The notes under the pieces: model-generated
The model's input: only the letters and a program-made list of their open reading frames with translations
What the model was told of the DNA's origin: nothing
Database searches by the model: none
DNA from: Mesotaenium endlicherianum
Taxonomy: Eukaryota > Streptophyta > Zygnematophyceae > Zygnematales > Mesotaeniaceae
NCBI GenBank assembly: GCA_009602735.1
Contig: WELA01002099.1
Location: forward strand, 152,535-216,534
Reading direction: 5' to 3'
DNA length: 64,000 nucleotides
Made by a program: the position numbers and the translations under genes
Part shown: in pieces, positions 1 to 11,156 of the stretch
Layout of the letters: each line of letters begins with the position of its first letter
How positions within the stretch are numbered: the stretch's first letter is position 1

Positions 1-347
1 GGGAGGGGAAGGAGGGGAAGGAGGGGGGTGTGAGGGGGGAGCTGGAGGGGGGAGGGTAGAGGATGGTGGCAGGGAGGGGGGAATGGCTGATGGGGAGGGC
101 GTGGGCGATGGGAAAGTTGGCGGAGAGCGGGGAGGAAGGGATGGTGGCGGCGGGGAGCTGTTGGGCAAGGAGGATGGCGGTGGGGGCGAGGGGGTGGCAG
201 GCGCAGCCAGGGGGGCCGGCTGTGGCGCAGGTACCACCGGTGGGGGCCCCCCTGAAGTGGTGCTGCTCGTTGGAGGAGCAGGAGGCGGTGGTGCGCTCAG
301 CTGCAGCGCTGGCAGTGATGGCGGCGGGCCTGCGGGAGGAGGCACTG
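1..347 (-). CDS. Exon 11: second proline-rich segment, open at the window edge
   Basis: After a TTGCAG acceptor the frame reads VPPPAGPPPSLP and stays P/S/A-rich without a stop to base 1. It is joined in phase to exon 10 (489-569), a single beta-helix-like coil (ELEVTLDDVAFSEG) lying between the two proline-rich stretches, so stalk and beta-helix segments alternate. The C-terminus is outside the window. Confidence 0.5.
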
Positions 348-3300
348 CTGCAAGCAGAGCAGAGAAAGCAGGTGTGTCAACAAACACCCCCCGCTCCGAG
401 CTTGAGCGATCTGCTCTCTTCTCTGAGGCTTCAGCACCCACACCCCCGAGCCATGCATCGCGGGCACCTCAGCGGGCTTACGGCATACGACTGCAAACGG
501 AAGCCGGGACGCCTTCGCTGAATGCCACATCGTCCAAGGTTACTTCTAGTTCCGATGTGTGCTCCAACGCTCCGCAATGCAGACCAAGCACATGGAAAGC
601 GCGGGCGTCCGCTGGTCGTGGCAAAGGCACGCAGCTGCATGGCTTCCGCACAAGTAGCTGCGCCGCCACAGCGACTGCATATGCTCAACTCGTAGGGCAC
701 CCGAAGAGGCCGAACCCTCCCACCCCTTCCCACCCACTCACTCCCCCGCCCCCCCAAGCGACTGAAACACGCGTACATGCAAGACCAAGGGAGGGCACTA
801 CTTGGCCAGCGAGGAGACAAGGAGGAGGAGGAGGACTGCAAAGCAAACTGTGCCAAACCGTGCAACGAGTGTCAGCACACTGCCACACCTTCCTGAACAA
901 GTATTCAACGGCACTCCTAAGGTTTCATGCCTTGAGAAAGGAACGCAGGCATCAAAACGGCCGCCTTCTTAAGCTTTCCTGAACGAACAATCGCAATATC
1001 ACACATGCATAGGCAGGCGGCTAGCTCCTTGCGTGCACGTGCTCGTGAGGCAGGCCCCCCCAACATGCTTAAAAAACAAACAAGCCCTCACACGACACAC
1101 GCGTAGGCAACTCAAAAGGGAGGAAGATAGAGGCAGGTGGGGTGTACCTGGGGGAGGGCGCGGGGAGGGTGCTGCTTGCTGCCCAGCTGGAGGCGGCGGA
1201 AGCGGCGCTGAGGGGGGGCCAGCACCAGGAGGAGGAGGGGTTGGTGGAGCACGAGGCAGCTGTGGTGGCAGCTCTGGTGGCAACGCAGCAGAGGGAGGCG
1301 GACTAGGGGGAGGGGCAGTTGGTGGCGCAAACTCCTGTGGTGGCGGAGCAGAGGGAGGGTGACTCCCAGGGGCAGTTGGTGGCGCAAGCTCCTGTGGCGG
1401 CGGAGCCGAGGGAGGCGGGTGACTGCCAGGGGAAGGGTGACCACCAGGGGCAGTTGGTGGCGCAAGCTCTTGTGTCGGCGGCGCAGAGGGAGGGAGGCTA
1501 GAGGGAGGTTGACTCCCAGGGGCAGTTGGTGGCGCAAGCTCCTGTGGTGGCGACGCAGAGTGAGGCCGGGATGTAGGAGGGGGCGACTGTAGAGGAAGCG
1601 ACTGGGAAAGCAAGGGAGGGGGAGGAGGGGAAGCAGGAGGGGCTTGCAGCTGAGAGCTGGGGGCAGGGGTAAGCGTAGGGGCGCTGAAGGGCAGAGCCAG
1701 GCTGCCAGGTAGCGTAGGAGGGGGAGGAGGGGGAGGAGGAGGGGGAGGGGGATGTGACTCGGGGGCGACGTTCGGGCAGGACTCGAGCAGAGTCGGGTCG
1801 TCTACAATGGAGGAGGTGACATTGCCGCCGACGCCAGCTGGCGAGCTCCGGCTGAGCATGACGAGGCTGGACTGCCTGCCCACCCACACGTCCTGCGCTG
1901 CGGACGCCTGCAAGAGCCAAGAGCCCGTGGAAAACGGAGAAACGAGAAGGAGAAGAGCAGCGGGACACCCGCGAGGAAGTCAGGAGCGGCCTCAGGCTTT
2001 CCGCCGTGCACGCCCTCGGCCCCTCGCCCCCCTCGGACAACGCCAGTCCACTCCCGGGAGGTTTGAAAACTCGGAGCCGGAAATCAAGCGCTACGCATCT
2101 CAGGCAGCCACGGCAGGAGCAGCAGCCGCCGCCGTCGCCACCGCCGCCGCAGCAGCACAAGCAGCATGATCTGAGAGTACCATGTGCTGCATGGGCGCTG
2201 CAACAAGGGAAGCCAGATCTGCGCGGCCGAGCCAGCTGGCAGTCCCAGGCATGCTTCTCAGGCTTGCCTGCTTGCCAATACTCTTCTTAAAAAAAAAAGG
2301 TGAGATTGGAGTTGTGAGCTAGACTTGAGGTTGTACCGGCACGCCGCCCGGGCCCGTGGCGGGGTCCGCTCCGTTGTTGGCGAAGGTGACCTGGCACAGG
2401 TAGACCTGCGAGTGTCCTGTGGACTGGAGAGCGCCGCCTGCCGCCTGCGCACGCCGCCATGCATGGAAAGTACGACAGGTGAGTGCCAGCAGCCACCTCA
2501 CCGGAGCTTGTAGAGGCTAACCTCTTGGTACCCCTGCAGCACCCGCCTCGAGCATGCGCGGCACCGAGACTTGAGGACGAGTGCCCGTGGGGGAGGTTCT
2601 TCCGAGAGAGCCTCTGAGCAGCAAACAGCAGCAGCAGCACACTGGCTGGCTGGCAAACTCTTGCTGCTATTGTCAGAGCTGCAACCTGTCCCTACCCGGA
2701 GCTTTTCAAGACACAGACACGGTGCTCCCCGAGCTCCAGCTGGCACGCCTGCTGACCCTAGGACTGGCCTGAAGGGTGTTCCCAGGGGCCAGAACCAAGA
2801 CACGCACTTCCAAGGCAAAGAAGAGTCCCTCCCGCCCTGCAACCCTCCCTCCACCTCCACCCCAAACCAAAGGGAGGGGCCAGAGGCCCATGACTCCCAC
2901 CCGCACGCACCATGCCCGTGGACAGGGCACAGGTGGCAGCAGCACGCACCGCAAAGTTGTCGCGGACGGTGCTGTAGAGGATGCTGACGCGCGACCCGAT
3001 GTTGGCGCTCAGGGCGGCTCCCCGCTCATCGATGTCCACCTAACCAGCACAACATTCCGACATATGGCATGCTCTGATTCACGCATGTTCACCTAAAATA
3101 CGCAACGCAATGCTGCAGCTACTCACTCAGGGCTCACTGCAGCCGACGAAACGACAACATTGCCTACAGGCATTACAGCTCCCTTGCCTCACTCGAGCTT
3201 GAGTGTCACAATGCTACCCGGTGCCTTGCATAGAGAAGACCACGTAACCATATAGTGTTTATAACGATAGAAATCTACAAAATAGACACTGCCCAAGGGC

Positions 3301-4076
3301 ATCTCTGCCCGAGTCAAGAGTCGATATGAATTTGCAAGCACTCGTCCCCAACCTACAGGACTGCAGAAGGAGCGCCACTTGGCAGCGAGGGATGCATAGT
3401 CATCCTTTGTCTAGCTCTTCGTGTCCCACGTTTTTCATGTGTGCCTTGCACGCTGAGCCAGCTTGGGAGCACAGAGGCCACGAGCTGCAAGCAAGGTGGC
3501 AGGTACGGCTCCGGCGCACAGCAGATCGGAGATAAGGCCGTATGACTCACCTGCTTGCCCTGACCGACGAGACGGAACCCCCTCATGACGACACCTGAGC
3601 ACAACACCTGGGGCCCGTTGCCGGCCCTGGTCTTCCCCTTTCCGACAACGTAGATGCCAGGCTGCGATAGGAACAATTTGCAACACAGGGCCATCAGTAC
3701 GCGGCATAAACGTGGAAGGATATAAGAGTGACCTGGGGCACGCACTGCAATACAGAGCGCACGCGCATCGTCTCATGCGCACTTGCTTCACATGCAGGGA
3801 CAGGAACACCTCAAGATGTGCACACACAAATGTGCAAAAACGGGACCAAATTGCATTGACTTCAGCGCGCACACCCACACGTACACGCACACGCGCTGAC
3901 GCAGACACTGCCGACACATTCACAGACACGTCTTTGCGCATGCTCGCACTTGCACCACACACACCACAAACATACACAAAACACGTATACGTACACGTGC
4001 GCGCTTGAGCACTTGCGGCCACACACACAGACTTGCACGCACCCCACAAGCTTGTGCATGAGTACGCGCACACGCG

Positions 4077-4127
<51 letters not shown>

Positions 4128-6123
4128 CTACACTCGCCCACAGCCATGGGCTGACGACTGGAAGACCGCACATGCACACGCACATGCACACACAGGCCCA
4201 CACACCTACACACATTCGCATGCATCTAGACACCGTGCTGCGTGCGAATTGCTAAGGAGGAACGCGCATGTGAAATAAAGCCTTCACCTGACCGTCAGGG
4301 TCATCCATGTCACAGCTGTCTATTTCTTCAAGAAGTGAGAGAAACCACACGACAAAATTGAACAATCCAGCCGCACACTGACTGCCATGTGAAGCTCAGA
4401 CTTGAAGTGCACACGAGAAGGAGTGTCAGGTGTCAGGAGACGCACCAGCATGCGGTCAATGCCGAAGCCGTCAAAGGTGAGGCCTTGGAAGGAGACCTTC
4501 AGCTTGGAAGTGCCAAACACTCTGACTCCGTACATCGTGAGCGGAGGAGAGGCGCCGGTGAAGCCGATGGTGACGCTAGCGCCGGAGGCCTGGAACCTCA
4601 GGCTCTTCTCGATCTTGACTGTCGACGACACGTTGAACGAGGCGCGCACGACAATGACGTCGTTGGTGGCTGCGGCGGCGATGGCCCTCTTGAGCGTCAA
4701 CGCACTTACAACTGCCAAGAGAGGCAAGAGAAGATTCTTGAGCATTCTCTGAGACGGGCGGGGAAGGATTGACACCATTGGACATCCGCTGGGGACACTT
4801 TTGCATGGCATGGAGTAACTCTCCAGCGCCATTACTGCTAACATCTACACCAAAGTCGCAGGTCTACGTCGCAGCTGCAGCTCACCTGCTCCAAATGCAC
4901 TCATAGATACAGATTGTCAGAGGATGCAAACGACGTGGATCATGCACACACCACCCTCCTACCATAGGGCAGCGCCACACGATGCATACGCGTAGAAGAC
5001 AGCAGCTAATTACTAACTTCAATTCATGCAGCACATGCTGGGAGTACCTCCTGCTGAGCAACGAGGCGTGACAGACATGCCCTCTCGTGAACAAGGGCAA
5101 ATCGTCGCGAGAGAGTGACCTTCACACGCACGGCTCACCAACAAGAGCATTCCAACTGGCATGCTAGGCGGCAAGTCAGAGTGGAGGCGACGGAGAGATT
5201 GCTACCTTTGATTACGCATCGCTTGCCCTGAGCCACGTATCCGCTCTGACAGTAGCACGCGGCCTCCCCGTTGACCACCTCGCAAACCGAGTGGGCGCCG
5301 CATGCCACCCCCGTGCAGGAGCCTGAAGATTGAGAGAGCCACAGGCATTACACAAATGTACACGAGAATATAGATTTACATATATATGTTTTTACATGTA
5401 TCTGTTTTGTACTTCGTTCCTAAAGTAGAGCAGACGAGCTTGAAATCCAGCAAGGCGGTATTAGGTCCTATGTTACATCATAAGTGCAGGCCATGGGGAG
5501 AAGCATGGGGACTGGCGTGCATACCTCCCGCGGCGGTGCTCAGGAGCTGCCGGGAGCGGGGCCTGGCCATGGGCATGCGAGCGACTGGCATCATCTCAGA
5601 ACCCGCTCTGACGACGTCGAAATCCTTCACCTGTATGACCTCAGAGGACGGGGGCCAGTCAGCAGGGGCAGATAGGAGCAGGGAGAAGTGAGGCCGCTTG
5701 CAGTTTTCGAGACCTCGGAAGGTACTTGGAGGAAGGAAGAGTTGCCCTGTAGCACCAAATTAGGCCGGGGAAGAGGTAAAGAACTCATGCTCAGTAGATG
5801 TGAGGATTACGCAAGCCCACTTGCAGCAAGCGCGCGCAGGAGATGCCACGCACACATCCACCCGCCCACCCATCCACACGCACACAAACACAGACATTTT
5901 CACTCACCCGCTTGCGAGCTGCAGGGTCGTTGTCATCGTCGTCGTTCGGAGCTTTCATGCCAGCATCTGTCTCCGGAATCGTCCACCTCCACGGAGCATG
6001 CTCCAGAACGCGTTTAACGACAAAGGCCGCAGCCTGCGCCAGCAGTCCTGCCGCATGACCGAGCCCCTCCCGCTCTTGCTCCTGTTGCTGCTGCTGCTGG
6101 GAGTCAGATGGAGCCATATGCAT
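1..6123 (-). CDS. Multi-exon host gene: EGF-like, right-handed beta-helix and proline-rich protein (3' part off window)
   Basis: Seen: eleven exons with GT-AG borders and unbroken phase, in gene order 5908-6123, 5525-5630, 5206-5322, 4379-4711, 4288-4319, 3551-3661, 2950-3039, 2337-2444, 1148-1907, 489-569 and 1-347 (continuing off the edge), about 767 codons so far. Exon 1 starts MHMAPSDS with a Q run; an in-frame stop lies upstream of this ATG. Exon 3 has six EGF-spaced cysteines. Exons 4-8 and 10 carry short V-x-L / NN-type repeats like parallel beta-helix (polymorphic outer-membrane-protein-like) coils. Exons 9 and 11 are proline-rich. Known: such mixtures occur in extracellular matrix or surface proteins of algae. 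Inferred: a cell-surface or wall protein. No clear signal peptide is visible, so the true N-terminus may differ. A further small exon near 2510-2545 (VSLYKLR coil) is possible but does not fit the phase. The model was built by eye; individual borders may be wrong. Confidence 0.6.
1148..1907 (-). CDS. Exon 9: long proline-rich linker with tandem repeat
   Basis: A 760-nt exon after a pyrimidine-rich TTGCAG acceptor, ending at a GTACAC donor. After a 50-residue globular-looking start it becomes almost pure P, S, A and T, with a run of twelve prolines and four to five copies of a roughly 20-residue unit built on PPQELAPPTAPGSHPP (about 1310-1560 on the DNA). Such segments resemble hydroxyproline-rich wall-protein stalks of green algae. 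The repeat is a coding minisatellite and likely varies in copy number. Confidence 0.65.
3862..4225. repeat. CA/TG microsatellite in the intron between exons 5 and 6
   Basis: An alternating purine-pyrimidine tract with a pure (CA)n core at about 4085-4122, a CG/CA-alternating lead (4073-4086) and interrupted CA-rich flanks. It lies wholly in an intron of the minus-strand gene. Open frames through it are by-products of the repeat. Confidence 0.9.
4288..4711 (-). CDS. Exons 4-5: beta-helix core
   Basis: Exon 4 (4379-4711) encodes a beta-strand-rich run with repeats such as VIVVRASFNVSS, LRFQASGASVTIGF and LKVSFQGLTFDGFG, the pattern of right-handed parallel beta-helix coils. Exon 5 (4288-4319) is a 32-nt micro-exon reading SCDMDDPDGQ, acid-rich and possibly calcium-binding, between a TAG acceptor and a GTGAAG donor; it restores the phase needed by exon 6. 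An alternative donor GTGCGT after 4446 would skip exon 5 and also keep frame. Confidence 0.5.
5206..5322 (-). CDS. Exon 3: EGF-like domain
   Basis: 39 codons encoding one EGF-like module with cysteines spaced C-x4-C-x5-C-x8-C-x-C-x10-C, beginning SCTGVACGAHSVC and ending GKRCVIK. The exon starts after a TTCAG acceptor and ends at a GTAGCA donor, both in phase 1, so the module sits on a symmetric exon that could be shuffled or skipped without shifting frame. EGF modules act in extracellular protein contacts, which supports a secreted or surface product. Confidence 0.72.
5908..6123 (-). CDS. Exon 1 of the host gene (poly-Q, acidic patch)
   Basis: 72 codons in phase 0, from ATG at 6123 to a GTGAGT donor. 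It encodes a short glutamine run, an alanine-rich helix-like stretch and a DDDDND acidic patch. Just 5' of the ATG lies a CAG/GAG triplet run (6124-6155) that would read Q and E; an in-frame TGA precedes it, so ATG 6123 is the first usable ATG. Triplet runs here are likely length-polymorphic. The assignment to the same gene as the EGF exon rests on matching phase. Confidence 0.5.
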
Positions 6124-8424
6124 CTCCTCCTCCTCCTCCTGCTGCTGCTGCTGCAGTCACAGCGTGCAATTTGCCACCGAAAGCGAAAGCTGCTAAGACG
6201 AGAGATCCAGGCTGCTTGTGTCAGGCAACTAGAAAGGCTGACAGCGCCTGATGACAGGCTTTCTGAAGGATGGCAAGTGGCACTTGACCTTTCAAGAATC
6301 AATCAGCTAGCATTATTTTGATTCCGTAGACACCTCGTATGTAGACGCAAATGAGCGTGCAGCTATTCACCAACGAGCATTAGCCATAGCAGACTAATTG
6401 GTTGACTATACCATTACCATGAATTATGATACATGTATATTACACTCCCATATGACAGACCAACGATGTAAAGAATCTAAGAGCATGTACAAGCGGAGTA
6501 TTGACACTCAGCAATTCTGAGTAACACATCCAAAAAGGTGGGAAAATCAGTTGACCAAAGGAGCACATGTGAAACTCCGGAGCATACACTACTCACTTTG
6601 GCATCAAGTGCAGCTTCATAGAAAGGGAAAAGTGAGGAATCCTGCTGATCATGCACGCCACCTTGAGACATGGCACCTCTTCTCCCAGCTGCACAATCAA
6701 AAAGCAAGTGCACAAGATGAGAATGGGACCGAGCGTACATTGGTGCAGTGGAAGTGCAGATAGCGGGTAACAAGTGCTGGAAACGCCACTAATTTTCACA
6801 GGACGTTGAGTCTACCTTCGGAAGATGCGGCCTGTGCGACCAAGGAATTGACTACAATGAGTATCATAAGTCTGCGAATCGCAGTCGCCATCCTAAGCTT
6901 GGCATTCGGTAACATCACAATCATCAACATTAAGAAGCATGAATGTGGACAGTGAGAGATGGACGTAAGAAGCCAAGCAATGAAGACGCGAATTCATGAG
7001 CAAAGTGCACTGCACTGAAGTAGTATTTCACTGTGTTTCAAACAATGCTATAGTCGCTGCTACACGCCCGCTGAAGCACTTACTCTGGACTGCTCTACTG
7101 TATATGCGCCCGGAATTGGTCGGACGTTTTCTATTCGCAGGTCCTTATTTGAGTATCCAATCAATTTTTATGAGCCCCCCATCTGGGGTTTGAAATAGTG
7201 CCGGGTCAGGCGGGCCGCGAGTATGACTGGGAGGGAAACCCGGCGAGTTGCGGCGAGGACTTTTGGGGACCTACGCTCCGTTCCTCTGTCGCACCCATCG
7301 TTGAGACTCTGGAGCAGCTAGGCCCTCGGTTTGACATAATTCCTGGATTTCGAAAACATCCTCTGCCCGACGTTTAGGTTTCAAAAAACATCCACCATTT
7401 GTAGTGCATTATATACGGCATAATAACATGCCACTATAGTCCTCAAAGAGATATTTTAGATTTGAAGTATCTTAAGAAACCTTGCCTCTCCGTTTTATGG
7501 GTCCCAGGTTCTTTAGATTCAACAAAACAAATAACACCAGATTTATTGCGAATCGAAAGATCTGTTCTGACCAGTTCTGGAGTCGGAACTGGGAAGCATC
7601 ACGTGCTTAATGACATTCTGAAACGCCCTGAGACTGGCTGAGATGGGCTGAAGCCTGAGATGGGCTGAGATAGGGGGGGACCAGGGGGGACCTTGATTGC
7701 GGTTTTCTTGGTTTGCTTTTCTATGTGGCTTTCTAATGTTCTACAGAAATGCTTCTGACAACTTTGATTGGGCTTGGCGGGCACAGCATGCCAGCCTCCA
7801 GGGTTTGTCCACGAGCGCTTGTCCTACACGGTCAACCAAGGTCGACCCATGCTACTACTTTGGCTCGAAGTTATTGAGCCAAAATATCAGTTTACATTGG
7901 TTTACATTGGTTTACATTCGTTCGCGTTAGTATACATCCATGGACGTTATTCGCCCAAAGAATGTCTTATCGTATGTTTTTGGCCTTTTGTTCCCACACT
8001 TCTTGGTCCCACTTGGTCCTTTCTCTTCAGTCGCCGTTAGGCGTGCGCCTCGAGACCACTCGAGAGACTCGTGACCACTCGTGACACTCAGTTCTCGTCT
8101 ACTTATCCTGCCACCGCCGCTGACCGCCACCAAGCCTACCCTAGGGCACACAAAGCTTGTCAGGCGTGGTCATGAGGGTGTCAGGCGTGGTCAGGATGTT
8201 GTCAGGGTGTTCTACGCGTGGGAATAGCACGAGATGGCGGGTGTTGAGGGTGCGGATCAGTGCGGTTGGATGGGGGGAAAAGGAAAAGAAGGATTGATTC
8301 GATAGAAAATGGAAATGGAATGGATAAAATATAAAATGAATATACAAAGCATGGGGTGGTAACTTGCGCTAATTTTCCAGATTTTATAATTTAGGCCCCT
8401 AAAATATTAAATTCTTCTTCATCC
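6124..8424. other. Spacer without a recognised gene
   Basis: I see no supported gene. The composition drops from the GC-rich host gene to AT-richer sequence after about 6300. A stop-free plus-strand stretch at about 7160-7378 reads protein-like (REYDWEGNP..., DIIPGFRKHPLPDV) but has no start and no match I recognise; it could be an orphan exon or transposon scrap. Short repeats: CTGAGATGGGCTGA twice near 7630-7675, three copies of TTTACATTGG at 7891-7920, and GTCAGGCGTGGTCA twice near 8159-8192. Confidence 0.6.
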
Positions 8425-8429
8425 TTCTT

Positions 8430-8575
8430 CTAAGCCTCACGCTGAAGTCGGAGTCGCTCTGATTCCCGAGATAAGATGGAGGACAATTCGATGTCGCCGT
8501 GGAATTCCTTGTACTCCGCCTGTGCCTCGTCCGCTCTTCTTTTCCTCTTGAGTTCCGACTTCTGGGTCATCTTGC
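8430..8575 (-). pseudogene. A0 ORF3 start region
   Basis: A short basic, coiled-coil-like reading (MTQKSELKRKRRADEAQ...) resembling the start of A1 ORF3 (MAPTTQKEDRKRKAEEAR). A CACTAAC branch-site-like motif and a CAAG acceptor-like end precede its ATG, paralleling A1. This is the left limit of recognisable family-A sequence. Confidence 0.5.
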
Positions 8576-8943
8576 TCAAACAAAACACAAATGGAGTTAG
8601 TGAAGTCGTAATGTCGTGCACAATCATTGAGTCCTTGGACAGGTAAGAGCGTAGTAGTGAGAGTTACCGGGTTTGCAATACCCGGTGTAAGTAAGCGGAA
8701 AGTGGAACTGTGCTTGAGAGAGAAGTGCGTGTGAACGCAGTTTAGCGTGGAGAATGGATATCTAAAAGCAATTGGCTGGTTCCCGAGATGTTATCCCACT
8801 CCCTCCAACTTAATGTTTTAAGGTGGGCTGCTTGTCACAACTGTCACTTACTGTCACTAACTGTCACTTTCAAGCAAATTTCCCCTCTAACTTAAATGGA
8901 GATAGGACCTCCTGTCACCTTCCCATGTCAACTGAAATGACAG

Positions 8944-10104
8944 TTAAGGAGGTGTCTCAGTCTCCCGAGGGTAAAAGCGTTTCAACGCCCCTTTGGCATT
9001 GTTCAAATGATCCTTAAATTCCCAGGTGTCCCCAGAGGCATCATAACCCATCCATCTGACCAAATATTTCATGACAAATTTAGATGATCGACGAACAGAG
9101 CGAGCTTCTAAAATCTTGTCTACCTCATAATCCTCAGGGTCACCATCTTGGACAGCGGGGACCGGTCCCGGTTGGACAAGTAACCGATCTGTGAACAGTG
9201 TGTCACCCTTGATGTATGGTTCTAGGAAAGAGACATTAAAGACTAGGTGACCCTTGTATTCCGCTGACATGTTCAGTTTGTAAGCATTCTGACCGACATG
9301 GCGCACCACCAAATATGGACCAACCCAAATTGGGCAAAGCTTTTCCTTGACCACACCAGGCAAGTACAGGTGTCGAGAATGCAATTTGACCAAATCGCCC
9401 TTAGAAAATGTCAGCTCACGACGGTGTTGATTAGCATATTTTTGTTGATTTTCTTGGGCTTTGTGCACGTTCTGTTGGACCTCTGACATGGTGTCAGGAA
9501 ACTCTTGAGTTAACTGGAGAGACACCGGATTGTCAATCCCCTTAGGATGAGTTAAAGACTCCCCTACACATCCAAAGGGGACTTGGGGACTCTACCTAGA
9601 CTGAGTTCAAAAGGAGTCTTTGTCGTTGACGCATGCACCGCACTGTTGATCGCAAATTGAATTTGAGGCAACGGGTCATCCCAATTATTATGTTTTTGGT
9701 TAATATATGCTCTGAGCACCCCTTGCAGTACTCGATTAGTTCTTTCAGTCTGCCCATCAGTCTGAGGGTGGTTTGCTGTGTTGAGCCAGTGTTTGACTCC
9801 CATTAACCCCATTAAAGCTCTCCAGGACTTAGAGGTGAATTTTGAGTCTTCGTCCGAGATAATATTGTAGAGTAGCCCATGTTGGCATACTGCGTAGTTG
9901 TAGAACTGTCTCCCAATTTTGAGTGCAGTCACCTTGGCGGTGGTGGGGATGAAAATGACCATTTTCGTCAGTTTATCCACTACTACCAGGACGGAATTAT
10001 GCCCGTTGGCAGTTTTCGATAGTGTTACCACCCACTCCATGGATATTGTTTTTTATCGTCCAGCTGGGATGGGTAGTGGTTGTAATAGCCCTTCGGATGG
10101 TGTG
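8944..10104 (-). pseudogene. A0 integrase and chromodomain remnant
   Basis: Minus-strand sequence recognisable as the integrase catalytic core ([26 protein letters not shown]) followed by the GPY-type region and a C-terminal chromodomain ([17 protein letters not shown]). It matches the corresponding part of A1 throughout. The adjacent downstream sequence keeps the polypurine-like tract and the ORF3 start region. Fossil; broken. Confidence 0.85.
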
Positions 10105-10326
10105 TGAAAGGGGGAAGGGTGCGGGGAGTGCGCCCACACACACTCACGCACCCTCACCCGCGAGTGGAAGCGTGCACAAGGACCTTTCCTAGTTGCATAC
10201 ACAAGGTGGAGTGGCCTGGTGGTATGCCACCCTTGCAAGAGTTAGAGGGCTACATGAGAGGAGTGGAAAAGCACTCACTTTATTAAGAAAAGTCGTGTAC
10301 AAGTTAAGACGGTTAGACTAGACTAA
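10105..10326 (-). repeat. B1 3' LTR, first part (interrupted by A1)
   Basis: Matches bases 1-222 of the B2 LTRs, from TGAAAGGGGG to GTTAGACTAGACTAA. It stops exactly at the ACTAA duplicated by the A1 insertion and resumes at 19119. Confidence 0.88.
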
Positions 10327-11043
10327 TGAAATGAATCGACTTACCAAATAGGCGATTAACAATTAATAAAGATCTTTATATCAGCAAGTAATCTTATGGT
10401 ATTTCCGTTAACTAGTCAAACGGCAAAGGACAATACACTAGCAGGGAATAATACTTGTAAGTCAAATGCGAGTAAACTAGCATCAATGATGCAAGTCAGT
10501 AAACTCATACATAAGCAAGGTTAGAAGATAGTGCATATCAATGGCTTCTCGCCTTGGATTCAGAGTTCTCTCAGTAAGCTGTACAAGAGAGTTGGCCTCG
10601 TTTCCGAATGCCAAACTCGAGAGCAATGCCTAGCATATGTACATGGAATGAGTTTACTGTTCAACGGTCAGTGCGATGGCACCGCCTACCCGGGAGTTAA
10701 CCACGTTGGTAGGACCTCGGTTAACCAAATCCACCGCCATCTCCCATCATCCCGAATAGCCATCCATCATGGGGATGTCATCTGGCCATTCATCTAGCAG
10801 GTGGTACTTAGATGCATATCAAGGCAGTTCGCTGCTACCGAGCACGGAAGTCAGCTTGCTGTCAAAGAATGTGTCAGCAAGCTGACTTAAGTTGACTTCA
10901 GCCTGCTGCTTTCGGCCGAGTCATTAAACTGATAATTATGTAAAGTCCAGCAACTGATTATTAACTAAAGTTCAGCAGGCTGAACTTGATTAACTATTAT
11001 ATTTAAATGAATATTATATCCACTAATATACTGATTCATTACA
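10327..11043 (-). repeat. A1 3' LTR
   Basis: 717 bp, beginning TGTAATGAATCAG and ending GATTCATTTCA in the sense direction; same unit as 18399-19118. Preceded in sense by the purine tract AAGTTGGAGGGA. Confidence 0.93.
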
Positions 11044-11058
11044 ATCCCTCCAACTTAA
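11044..11058 (-). promoter_or_regulatory. A1 3' polypurine tract
   Basis: AAGTTGGAGGGAT directly 5' of the 3' LTR in the sense direction; the expected plus-strand primer site. Confidence 0.75.
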
Positions 11059-11156
11059 CTTGTTGTCGCCTCGACAACATTAAACTGCAGAAATTTTAAA
11101 TAAGGGAACTGAACCTGACCAGCCTCCCTTACTGACTGCCTCTTCAGCGTGTCACC

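Noticed and set aside
63-982. Long plus-strand frames, glycine- and alanine-rich
   Set aside because: They are the antisense of proline-rich and beta-helix exons of the minus-strand gene; composition explains their openness.
3862-4278. Cysteine/valine- or histidine/threonine-rich frames
   Set aside because: They are translations of the CA/TG microsatellite inside an intron.
7891-7920. Three TTTACATTGG copies as a regulatory or CRISPR-like array
   Set aside because: The copies are directly abutting with no spacers; this is a simple tandem repeat.
10531-10797. Recurring 88-residue frame inside the A LTRs (also at 18605, 40045 and 62390)
   Set aside because: It recurs only because the LTR recurs; it reads against the element's sense strand, has no motif, and is broken in some LTR copies.
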